A stretch of 64,000 bases of DNA from assembly GCF_023630205.1 (NCBI RefSeq), contig NZ_JALPRR010000003.1:1054001-1118000 (forward strand), given 5' to 3'. The notes under the pieces were generated by a model. The model made no database searches and had not been told where the DNA came from. It was given only the letters and a program-made list of their open reading frames with translations. This DNA is from Pontibacter ruber. Its GTDB lineage: Bacteria; Bacteroidota; Bacteroidia; Cytophagales; Hymenobacteraceae. Positions 18,327 through 26,260 of this stretch are shown piece after piece. The first letter of the stretch is position 1; each line of letters starts with the position of its first letter. The position numbers were made by a program, and so were the translations under genes.

Positions 18327-18707
18327 AGCAGACTAATTCAGTAAAAGTGAACAGTTGTTGATGTTCAGCATCAACGCTGTGGAGTAAAGGTAAATTAAGC
18401 TTTGGTCCCTCACTTAACGCACAGTAATAAAAAAGGGCAGCTACTATTAGCTGCCCTTTTTTATTACTGTGCGTTAAATTTACTGATTGCTTTAAATCGC
18501 CTCGTAGTTATAAAATGCATGCCTCACTATCTATGAAAGACGATAACAGGAAACATTTGAAAGTATAATAATTTATCTAAACTAGCTACAAAGCGTAAGT
18601 ATAGATTAGTCTTGGAGAAGTAGGCGGAAAGCGGAGCAGCTTACCAGGCTAGGATTATGAAAGAGCACCCAAGCTGATTATTGATCTTACTCTAAAGTCT
18701 TTTTCTG
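18327..18707. other. Intergenic region, 381 bp, with a very strong hairpin
   Basis: It lies between the two lyase paralogues. Apart from the 30-bp-arm hairpin at 18414-18477 there is no gene; one AAGTATAA octamer is at 18561-18568. The hairpin implies that the second lyase needs its own promoter in the remaining 230 bp. Confidence 0.55.
18414..18477. terminator. Exceptionally long perfect hairpin terminator (30-bp arms)
   Basis: Arms 18414-18443 and 18448-18477 are perfect reverse complements of 30 nt separated by the 4-nt loop CTAT. The core GGGCAGCTA/TAGCTGCCC is flanked by A6/T6 runs, giving an intrinsic terminator active in both directions. The complementarity continues outward through GCACAGTAAT/ATTACTGTGC, well beyond what termination needs. 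It lies 88 nt after the lyase stop codon. Confidence 0.9.
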
Positions 18708-19565
18708 TTGAAGTACCGGCTGCTGATTATACCTATCCTATTATTACTCTCTTTCACTAATAATCAGGAAGAGCTGAAAATGGCTTTTGCCTTTGATGAC
18801 ATTAATGCAGCATCCAACAGCAATATCGAATCTTCTAACATAATTTTTTGTGAGGATTTTGAAAATGACTTTGTTTGGTACGGCTTACACAAACAATTTG
18901 GTACTAAATACGCTTTCAGAGTTGTTCGCAGACCAGTACTCGATGGGGCTAGATCTGGCCGTTTTGAGCTCCACGATTCTGACCCGATCACCAGTGGTGG
19001 TACAAGAGCCGAAGTACTTTTCCCGGAGCAAAGCAACCTGCACCGTTGGTACGGTTTTGCAGTATACTTCCCATCAGTTGATTATGCTTGCGACTCCTAC
19101 ACAGAGATCATCAGCCAATGGCACCAGGGAAGAGGTAAAAGCCCTTCTATAGCATTAGAAATTAAGAACGACCAGTATCGCTTGGTTATTCCGTCTAAAG
19201 CTTCTGGTACCGGGGCTATTGAGCGAATAGAATTGGGTTTCATAACAAAAGATAAATGGAATCAGTTTGCCTTCCACATCAAGCACTCCTCCGGGTCAGA
19301 CGGTCTGCTCGAGATCTATCTGGACGGCGAGAAGATCCTTAGCCGCAGCGGTTCGAACATGTATTCGCTCTCTTCTGCCTCAGCTCCTCGCTGGAAAATA
19401 GGTATCTATAAGTGGAAGTGGAACGGAAGTAAAACAACCGACACTAAGAAGCGCGTGCTTTACTTTGACAATGTAAGGATAGGTAACGAAAAGACTAAAA
19501 TTTCAGAGATATCGTTTTGGCATACGCCTTCTCCTAAATTTAAAACCAGATTTTCAGAAATTTAA
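18708..19565 (+). CDS. Secreted polysaccharide lyase, short paralogue
   Basis: 285 residues. The start is a TTG at 18708: an in-frame stop at 18693 excludes anything further upstream, and starting here supplies a good signal peptide (KYRLLIIPILLLLSF). The next Met would destroy the signal. There is no lipobox Cys, so the protein is probably periplasmic or secreted rather than lipid-anchored. Residues about 45-268 align without gaps to the lyase at 17061 and share FELHDSDPITSGGTRAEV, NLHRWYGFAVYFPS, ISQWHQGRGKSPSIALEI and the YSLSSASAPRWKIGIYKW block. Several DNA stretches, such as 17341-17420 versus 18979-19058, are nearly identical. The linker and C-terminal beta domain are absent. It probably arose by tandem duplication and truncation. 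Confidence 0.78.
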   Translation: MKYRLLIIPILLLLSFTNNQEELKMAFAFDDINAASNSNIESSNIIFCEDFENDFVWYGLHKQFGTKYAFRVVRRPVLDGARSGRFELHDSDPITSGGTRAEVLFPEQSNLHRWYGFAVYFPSVDYACDSYTEIISQWHQGRGKSPSIALEIKNDQYRLVIPSKASGTGAIERIELGFITKDKWNQFAFHIKHSSGSDGLLEIYLDGEKILSRSGSNMYSLSSASAPRWKIGIYKWKWNGSKTTDTKKRVLYFDNVRIGNEKTKISEISFWHTPSPKFKTRFSEI

Positions 19566-19928
19566 GGTAGTATTTCATAGCGGCTACAATCGGGTATACA
19601 GTCAAAGTATACTTTGATTTACTGGGGTGTGAGCTCATCAACACTTACCTTTTTAAGAATTTAGCTTTCCTAAGCTTTGCTGCTATCCCTTCTTTTACAT
19701 CCGCCTTTCTACTTACTAACTAGAGGCACATTGTAAAATTGTTTAAATGTTAGATTTTGGTTAGTTAAAATTAAACTTTTATAATAAAATCAAGTAAAGC
19801 AAATATAGACGCAGACTTAAAAGGAGGAGAGGATTGTTAGCAATTTCAGTCGAAGGTTTATGCTTTAGTTGTCTGAAATTAATCCCGGTTTTGCTTCATC
19901 AAGATAGAATCAGGTTACATCCAAGAGA
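19566..19928. other. Intergenic region, 363 bp
   Basis: AT-rich, with no ORF or hairpin of note. It probably holds the promoter for the plus-strand group that starts with the deacetylase at 19929; no clear -33/-7 pair was located. Confidence 0.4.
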
Positions 19929-20930
19929 ATGATGAATATGAAGGTAAAAGTCAGGAATGTATGCGCATTCTTATTAGCCAGTATACTTATCTTATGTGGC
20001 TGTGTGCGTCGGGCAAGAAAGCGTGCCTTTAATGGAGAGTTTATTCTTTCCGTATATTTTCATAATCCTAGCAGGAAGGAATTTGAAACCTGTGTAAAGT
20101 GGTTTAAAAAGCATCGGTTTCGTTTTTTAAGTATAGCCGATCTGCAACAAATTGTTCAGCAGCGACTCCCTTTTCCTAAAGGTGCTGTAGTACTTACACT
20201 TGATGACGGGTGGCAGTCTAATGAGGCCAATGTTGTAGAAGTAGCTAACCAATACCAGGTGCCTGTCACAATTTTTGTTTCAACGGAGCCAGTTGAAAAG
20301 GGAACTTACTGGTGGTCTTATATCATAGAAGCCCAAAAGAAGAAGCTGGCATATCCTCTTCTTGATAAACTGAAGAAGCTAAACAATGATGAAAGATTAG
20401 CTATTGTTAAAGATTTCAGGATACTTCTGCCTTTACGGAGAGAAGCCCTAACGATCGAGCAGGTTAGAAAGGTTGCTGAGTCAAAATACGTTACCATTGG
20501 GGGACATACACATACTCACCCTATATTGATCAATTGTAGTGCTGGCCATGTTTACGATGAACTGGCGCTGTCTAAAGAAAAGCTTGAATCATGGACAGAT
20601 AAAGAAGTCACTTGTTTTTCCTATCCGAACGGGGACTATGGCGAGCGTGAAAAGGAAATATTAAAGGATTTGAATTACAAACTAGCTTTTTCCAGCCAGC
20701 CGGTTTACATGACTCCGGGTACCCTGAAAGATATTTATACTTTACCTAGGTTCGGTTTTTTGGAAAATGCCTCTTTCGCTGAAAATATCTGTCGTATAGT
20801 GGGGGTTTGGAAGCCATTCACGGGAAATTTCAGAACCTTGTTTTCTAAGAATCAACATTCTAATGAAGTACTTATTGATGAACATCAGAGCAAATCGAGC
20901 GCATTTGCTATTGGTCAATTAGCCAAATGA
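19929..20930 (+). CDS. NodB-type polysaccharide deacetylase, probable lipoprotein
   Basis: 333 residues. The N-terminal hydrophobic stretch FLLASILILCGC places a potential lipid-modified Cys at residue 25 (lipobox LCGC is acceptable but not ideal). The CE4 domain shows motif 1 VVLTLDDGWQSNEANV (the usual TFDDG is TLDDG), motif 2 IGGHTHTHPILIN and motif 3 CFSYPNGDYGERE. A GTYWWSYIIEAQ segment parallels the EFWWDELEQ region of the other deacetylase in this window. It is expected to deacetylate glycans at the membrane surface or periplasm, unlike the signal-less enzyme at 10128. Three Met codons lie within the first four residues (1, 2 and 4); the first is used. It begins the plus-strand decoration group 19.9-25.7 kb. 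Confidence 0.82.
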   Translation: MMNMKVKVRNVCAFLLASILILCGCVRRARKRAFNGEFILSVYFHNPSRKEFETCVKWFKKHRFRFLSIADLQQIVQQRLPFPKGAVVLTLDDGWQSNEANVVEVANQYQVPVTIFVSTEPVEKGTYWWSYIIEAQKKKLAYPLLDKLKKLNNDERLAIVKDFRILLPLRREALTIEQVRKVAESKYVTIGGHTHTHPILINCSAGHVYDELALSKEKLESWTDKEVTCFSYPNGDYGEREKEILKDLNYKLAFSSQPVYMTPGTLKDIYTLPRFGFLENASFAENICRIVGVWKPFTGNFRTLFSKNQHSNEVLIDEHQSKSSAFAIGQLAK

Positions 20931-20996
20931 GCTACTGGTAGGTGCATCAAACCAAGTAATGTAATTTCCTATAATTAGACCTTGAAATATAGTAGC

Positions 20997-22127
20997 ATGT
21001 ATACTCGCCGTCATTCTATCTGGCCTACATTACCGCCCAATGTATACCTGAAGCGTTCTACTAATTGGCGTCCCTTCCCACTAGATCAGACGAGGTGCAG
21101 AATATTTTCTCTTGCAAGGCACGCAATATTAAATGCATCTAAAGCTCTTCACTTAGGAAAAGGGGATGTTATTCTGGTTCCTGCTTATCATCACGGATCA
21201 GAAGTAGAAGCTCTTATGCAGGCAGGCCTTCAAGTAATTTATTATGAAGTTAATGATGAACTGGAGCCTGACTCCAAAGAATTACAAACGCTTTTATCTC
21301 CCAATGTCAAAGCGCTCTATATAATACATTACCTTGGTTTTCCTCAAAAAGCATCCTTCTGGCGGCAGTGGTGCGATGAGAGAGGTTTACTATTATTTGA
21401 GGATGCAGCGCAGGCTTTCTTAGCACACCACAACGGACAACCAGTCGGATCCTTTGGACATGTGGGAGTTTTTTGTCTTTATAAAACATATGGAATTCCA
21501 GATGGTGGTGCACTGATTTCCACCATTCCTCCTGCGGCACCTCAACAGAACTCAGGAAAAGGCTGGTGGAAAGTGTTCAAAAGGCACGTGAACTGGATTG
21601 CAGCACGAAGAGGGGAGATAGGCGCTATACATCTTCTGGTAAAACCTATTGTATCTTCGTTCAAAAGGATGACAGAACATACGCATAAAGAGTTTGAAGT
21701 AGGCAATCCATCTACATCCCCTTCAACAATGACTATACGTTTGCTGCCTAAACTGCTGAATAAAAGTACAGCTGACCGGAGAAGAGAAAACTATGAGTTT
21801 TTGTTAAGCCATTTAGGAGACATGGTACCATACCCTTTCTCTACTTTACCTGAAGGTGCTTGTCCTTTTGCCTTCCCTGTAGAGGTTGCTGATGCAAAAG
21901 AATTTCTAAATAGGCTTCACAGCAGAGGTGTTGTAGGGCTCTTGTTCTGGCTGAACCCACATCCTTCGCTTTTAGTCGCAGATTTTCCGAAAAGCAGAGA
22001 CCTACGCGAGAAAATGCTGGCACTGCCTGTGCACCAGGAATTAACGAAAGCTGATTTGAAGCAGATTGTGAAAGCCGTACAGGAATGCCGCATTGATTCT
22101 ACAGCCCGAGTTGCTACTTTCAGCTAA
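20997..22127 (+). CDS. DegT/DnrJ/EryC1-like PLP-dependent aminotransferase
   Basis: About 376 residues from the ATG at 20997; an in-frame TTG at 20982 would add five residues and cannot be excluded. The fold-type I features are: GDVILVPAYHHGSEVEAL (substrate/PLP loop), LYIIHYLGFPQ, LLLFEDAAQAFLA (Asp that contacts the pyridine nitrogen), and CLYKTYGIPDGGA, where the Lys is the expected Schiff-base residue. Classical sugar aminotransferases have a serine- and histidine-rich loop before that Lys (SFHxxK); here the loop reads VFCLYK. It might therefore be a divergent member acting on an amino acid or lipid rather than a nucleotide sugar. The protein is cytoplasmic, with acyltransferase genes downstream. 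Confidence 0.75.
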   Translation: MYTRRHSIWPTLPPNVYLKRSTNWRPFPLDQTRCRIFSLARHAILNASKALHLGKGDVILVPAYHHGSEVEALMQAGLQVIYYEVNDELEPDSKELQTLLSPNVKALYIIHYLGFPQKASFWRQWCDERGLLLFEDAAQAFLAHHNGQPVGSFGHVGVFCLYKTYGIPDGGALISTIPPAAPQQNSGKGWWKVFKRHVNWIAARRGEIGAIHLLVKPIVSSFKRMTEHTHKEFEVGNPSTSPSTMTIRLLPKLLNKSTADRRRENYEFLLSHLGDMVPYPFSTLPEGACPFAFPVEVADAKEFLNRLHSRGVVGLLFWLNPHPSLLVADFPKSRDLREKMLALPVHQELTKADLKQIVKAVQECRIDSTARVATFS

Positions 22128-22216
22128 GGCCAATGTAACAGCATCCTTATCAATAGAACCGCTAAGGTAAGTTTGTTGAAAATTGCTACAAGTTAAATTT
22201 TTTTAATCCGCCGAGT

Positions 22217-23911
22217 ATGCAGATAGATAAAGGTTTCAAAACCTCTGTATTAGCTCCAAAGGCAGCAGAAGTAGAAATTTTAGTGGGGGATGATGTTTTC
22301 AAACTGCTTACAGAAGAGCGTTTCTTGTCAAAATGGGATGTGCTTTCTGCAAACTGCACTTGGGGAACTGTGTTTCAAAGCCGCGAGTTTGTCAGTACTT
22401 GGTACAGAGTGTATCAACATGCGTATTTGCCCATCCTTATAAAGGCTGAAAAGGAAGATAAACTCGAAGGGCTTCTTACAATGGCCGTAGCATGTTCGGA
22501 TTCACAAAGACAAAACTTAGATAAATTGAAAGGTCGCATTGTAGGGGCCGGGCAATTTGATGCCGAATATCAAACATGGTTAGCAGAAGCCACTAATGGG
22601 GAGAAATTTATTAAAGATGCATTGGAAAAAATCAGCAGTCTTTTTCCTCTTTGCAATATTGTTTTACGGTATCTCCCCCCTGATGTACCTTTGGACTGGA
22701 TTAGTACAGACAACAGGTGGCGGAAAAAAGCTGTTATACAAGCTTACAGAAGGCCTTTGATGGAAATGGGCCATCCGGACCTGCCAAAGTTTTTCCGTAA
22801 AACCGAGTTCAGAAACAAGCTAAACCGACTGAAGAAGTTGGGTGATCTTAAATTTGAACGAATTACCCATATTGGTGTCTTTTCTTCTATACTTCAGGGG
22901 CTCACGATACAGTATGATTTCCGGCAGGGAGCCATGTTCAATAAAAATCAATTCAGAGATAGCCCCGAGAAATCTGAACTGCTGCTTGCTTTGTTTGAGC
23001 AGAACCTGCTTCATGTAACCACACTGAAAGTTAATGAGGAAATACTTGCCTGCATTGTAGCAGTATCTGGTAGAGGCTGGGTGCACCTGGGAGGAATAAA
23101 CATACACACACCTTTTTACGCTAATTATTATTCTCCTGGCTTTGTACATTTCTTAATGCTAGGGCAGCAGTTAGCTCATGAAGGAATAGACGTATTTGAT
23201 CTGACACCAGGAGGCGATTCCTATAAAGAACGCCTTGCTACAGGGCATGACTACGTTTATGAGTTAGTGATCGCCAATAGTCAGGTTTTTAATTTAAAAA
23301 GAAAATTACGAAAGACCATTCAGGAACAGCTTATAAAAGCCGGTAAACGTCCTATGAGCGTAGAACTGTCTTTAAAAAAGAAGCTATACTTGCTGAAGGG
23401 GAGGCTGAAAGATATAAAACAACATAAAGTCAGCGCCATACTTGATCTTGTAAGTAAAGAAAAATTAAAATTTTATCGCCTTGACTTAACTTCCTCTTTA
23501 CTCGAATCTCCTTTACAAGTGCATAAAGATAACCTTTCCGATCTGCTCAACTACGAGCAGCGCGGCTCCCTGCAGACGCGGTGGGAGTTCTTGGAAGAGG
23601 CCATGCACCGGTTTGAGGTGGGAGAGCACTGCTACAGCTGGTCAGAACAGGGGCAGTTGCTTGGCTGTGCCTGGGTGGGGGCAGCAGATCAAGAAGCGCA
23701 GCGTGTGCACTTGAGTCAACTGCCCGAGGGAGTGGCTCTGGTACAGGGTATTTACTGCCATCCGGCCGCTTACGACCGGCTCTTGTCTTTTCTGGCTGCT
23801 GTGGTAAAAGAAGCACTAGGAGAGCCAAATGCACCAGCAATAGTTATCTCTGTGAAAGATGCTGCTTTGTGTAAAGTGATTGAAGCCTCTGGAATAAAGT
23901 CACTGTCCTAG
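22217..23911 (+). CDS. CelD/FemAB-like acyltransferase (GNAT superfamily) with C-terminal module
   Basis: 564 residues. Residues about 20-380 resemble the Acetyltransf_6/CelD family linked to exopolysaccharide loci: a WGTVFQSREFVSTWYRVY start, KTEFRNKLNRLKKLGDLKFER, the TIQYDFRQGAMFNKNQF region, and the diagnostic FDLTPGGDSYKERLATGHDY near residue 333. Residues about 438-564 form a separate module beginning NLSDLLNYEQRGSLQ, encoded by noticeably GC-richer DNA and about 95 percent identical at nucleotide level to the same part of the downstream paralogue. That module has a GNAT-like order (strand CYSWSEQGQLLGCAWVG, helix LLSFLAAVVKEAL, strand AIVISVKD), so it may be a second degenerate acyltransferase domain. 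The likely role is acylation of a sugar or lipid intermediate; the substrate is unknown. Confidence 0.75.
   Translation: MQIDKGFKTSVLAPKAAEVEILVGDDVFKLLTEERFLSKWDVLSANCTWGTVFQSREFVSTWYRVYQHAYLPILIKAEKEDKLEGLLTMAVACSDSQRQNLDKLKGRIVGAGQFDAEYQTWLAEATNGEKFIKDALEKISSLFPLCNIVLRYLPPDVPLDWISTDNRWRKKAVIQAYRRPLMEMGHPDLPKFFRKTEFRNKLNRLKKLGDLKFERITHIGVFSSILQGLTIQYDFRQGAMFNKNQFRDSPEKSELLLALFEQNLLHVTTLKVNEEILACIVAVSGRGWVHLGGINIHTPFYANYYSPGFVHFLMLGQQLAHEGIDVFDLTPGGDSYKERLATGHDYVYELVIANSQVFNLKRKLRKTIQEQLIKAGKRPMSVELSLKKKLYLLKGRLKDIKQHKVSAILDLVSKEKLKFYRLDLTSSLLESPLQVHKDNLSDLLNYEQRGSLQTRWEFLEEAMHRFEVGEHCYSWSEQGQLLGCAWVGAADQEAQRVHLSQLPEGVALVQGIYCHPAAYDRLLSFLAAVVKEALGEPNAPAIVISVKDAALCKVIEASGIKSLS
23531..23876 (+). 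repeat. 346-bp direct repeat, copy 1 (acyltransferase C-terminal module)
   Basis: It matches 25283-25628 with a constant offset of 1752 bp and no indels; 16 mismatches were counted by eye (about 95 percent identity). A perfect run of 143 bp spans 23537-23679. The rest of the two genes is far more diverged, which points to gene conversion or recent spread of this segment. GC content is visibly above that of flanking coding DNA. Confidence 0.93.
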
Positions 23912-23980
23912 TAGTTATAAGTTTCATGTTCATGTCACCTATACTATTTTATTATTGCCCTTATAAGATACTTATGATGT

Positions 23981-25663
23981 ATGAGCATTGAGGTTAAACA
24001 CACCCTGGAAAAGACTCTTGTTGCAGGTACTTCTACTAAACTTTTGGTAGGGGAGGAAGCGCTGCAACAGTTAACGGATGTATGTTTTCAAGATAATTGG
24101 GACAATCTATATAGAGCCTGCTCCTGGGGCACTGTGTTTCAGAGCCGCGCATATGTTACTACCTGGTATCAGTTTTATCAAAAAGAGTATTTGACTGTTC
24201 TTGTAAAAGCAGAGCACGAAGGCGAATTAACAGGCTTGCTTACTCTGGCGCAAAAAAAGGATGGAGTTTTTGTTGGTGCGGGAGATACGCAAGCAGAGTA
24301 CCAGGTTTGGCTATCGTTATACTCTGGTGAGTCTTTTATGCAACAGGCCTTATTGCAATTACATAAATATTTCCCCAAAGCACGATTGCATCTAAAATAT
24401 ATACCAGCCACTACAAAGATCGGCTTCTTAAATAATAATGCTGAATGGCGTAACCGTTGTATAATCCGTCCGCACAGACAACCTTTACTCCATATAGATG
24501 ACGCCTTAATAACACAACAATTAAAAAAGAAAAACAGAAGGGAAAAAATAAACAGACTGAATCGGCTAGGTGAACTGAAGTTTGAGCGGATCACCGATTT
24601 CGAGTTATTCCAGCATGTTTTTGATGACCTTGCCTCGCAGTATGATTTCAGAAAAGGAGCAATGCATAACCGTTACTTCTTTCGCACAGATGAACAGAAG
24701 AAAGACTTTCTTTTCTCATTATACAGACAAAACCTACTACATGCCACTGTTCTCAGGCTAGGAAATGAAATAATAGCCTCGAATGTGGGCCTGATGGGTA
24801 AAAATTGGGTGCACCTGCAGGGGTTAAACACACATTCCCCTCTATATGCAAAACATTCACCGGGTATGCTCCATTTTCTGATGATGGGTAAGTTGCTCGC
24901 TGAGGAAAGGATTGAGGTGTTTGACCTGACTCCCGGATTGGATTCCTATAAAGATGGGCTAGCGACAGACTATGCAACTGTGCATGAGCTTGTAGTAGAA
25001 AAAGTATTTAGCAGTTTTAAACGAAGAGCTACAATCATACTCAATGAGTATGTTAAAAAGAGTGGTTCGTTGTTTGGGATCAAAGCGTCTTCGTTAAGAA
25101 AAGCAAAGCTTGCCAGTTTGCAAGCTATTAATACTATCAATGGTTTGCGAGGTCATAGTATCCGGATCTTAGCTAATCACCTCCGCAATAAGATTAATCC
25201 TGCTCAGTACTTCCTGTTTCAAAATGATTCTTTCAAAAAGTGCTGGTTATATAAAAGCAATAAAGTAAAGCTAAATAAAAATAACCTATCCGATCTGCTC
25301 AACTACGAGCAGCGCGGCTCCCTGCAGACGCGGTGGGAGTTCTTGGAAGAGGCCATGCACCGGTTTGAGGTGGGAGAGCACTGCTACAGCTGGTCAGAAC
25401 AGGGGCAGTTGCTTGGCTGTGCCTGGGTGGGAGCAGCAGACCAGGCAGCGCAGCGTGTGCTCTTGAGTCAACTGCCCGAGGGAGTGGTCTTGGTGCAGGG
25501 TATTTACTGCCATCCAGCCGCTTACGACCGGCTCTTGTCTTTTCTGGCTGCTGTGGTAAGAGAAGCACTAGAAGAGCCAAATGTACCAGCCATAGTTATC
25601 TCTGTGAAAGATACTGCTTTGTGTAAAGCGCTTACTATGATTAACTCAGCAGTAATAAAATAA
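23981..25663 (+). CDS. CelD/FemAB-like acyltransferase (GNAT superfamily), paralogue
   Basis: 560 residues, collinear with the protein encoded at 22217. Shared landmarks are WGTVFQSRAYVTTWYQFY, KKNRREKINRLNRLGELKFER, SQYDFRKGAMHNRYFF, WVHLQGLNTHSPLYAKHSPG and FDLTPGLDSYKDGLATDYA. The C-terminal module (about 434-560) is almost identical to that of the paralogue while the first 430 residues have diverged strongly. It follows the first gene by 69 nt on the same strand. The pair could acylate two different positions, or one could be a specificity variant. No membrane segment or signal peptide is seen, so a cytoplasmic location is expected. Confidence 0.75.
   Translation: MSIEVKHTLEKTLVAGTSTKLLVGEEALQQLTDVCFQDNWDNLYRACSWGTVFQSRAYVTTWYQFYQKEYLTVLVKAEHEGELTGLLTLAQKKDGVFVGAGDTQAEYQVWLSLYSGESFMQQALLQLHKYFPKARLHLKYIPATTKIGFLNNNAEWRNRCIIRPHRQPLLHIDDALITQQLKKKNRREKINRLNRLGELKFERITDFELFQHVFDDLASQYDFRKGAMHNRYFFRTDEQKKDFLFSLYRQNLLHATVLRLGNEIIASNVGLMGKNWVHLQGLNTHSPLYAKHSPGMLHFLMMGKLLAEERIEVFDLTPGLDSYKDGLATDYATVHELVVEKVFSSFKRRATIILNEYVKKSGSLFGIKASSLRKAKLASLQAINTINGLRGHSIRILANHLRNKINPAQYFLFQNDSFKKCWLYKSNKVKLNKNNLSDLLNYEQRGSLQTRWEFLEEAMHRFEVGEHCYSWSEQGQLLGCAWVGAADQAAQRVLLSQLPEGVVLVQGIYCHPAAYDRLLSFLAAVVREALEEPNVPAIVISVKDTALCKALTMINSAVIK
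25283..25628 (+). repeat. 346-bp direct repeat, copy 2
   Basis: Second copy of the GC-rich module at 23531-23876. The boundary on the left is sharp (AAAATAACCTATCC, AT-rich, changes to CGATCTGCTC, GC-rich). On the right it fades after GTGTAAAG, where the two proteins end differently. No inverted repeats or target-site duplications were seen at the edges, so it is not a classical mobile element. Confidence 0.93.
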
Positions 25664-26260
25664 GCTGCTATCTCTAATACAATCTGATGTCCTGTTTGCT
25701 AATTTGTACAGCTGCACCAAAAAACCTCAACTTTCACAGCTATTAACAACTGCTATAGGTGTTTACTTATTAAACCAATTGTTCCAAATCCAATATTTTC
25801 ATAGGTTATATTCAATATATATAAACCTTTAAATATTGAACTTGTTTTTATTGCTATATTTTTTCCTAAATTTTAAATAAAACACATCTTTTTCTCTTAG
25901 TATAAGTATAATAAATGTAGATAATATTTAATTAAAACAGTGCTTTTCTAGCTTCAGTGTAATTATTTCATGTGTAAATAGTATATTAATTTTAGTTAGG
26001 ATAAATTAGACTTTGTAAATGTTGAAATATATGATGCCTATGAATATATAGATTGCTACTCCAGAATATTAATATAATAGCCTTAGAAAATATAAATAAT
26101 ATTGAGAAAGGCTATCAATTTCCGCTTCTCCGCTTCCGTTCTCTAACGACTATCATACACCCTTATTGAAGTCAATTATAGAGTCACCCTTCTGTAGATC
26201 TAGGCTTCTAGATAGAGGCCTTCATATCCCTGTTGTATAATTGTTTATTGGTAAAGTGTT
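25664..26260. other. Intergenic region, 597 bp, very AT-rich
   Basis: It has long A/T tracts, several TATATA-like stretches and an AAGTATAA at 25904-25911. No ORF above background, tRNA or strong hairpin was found. It probably carries the promoter of the glycosylphosphotransferase gene and is among the most AT-rich segments in the window, a typical place for nucleoid-protein silencing (inference). Confidence 0.45.

Noticed and set aside
17061..25663. Mobile element as the cause of the two duplicated gene pairs
   Set aside because: No transposase, terminal inverted repeats or target-site duplications were found; tandem duplication and gene conversion explain the data.
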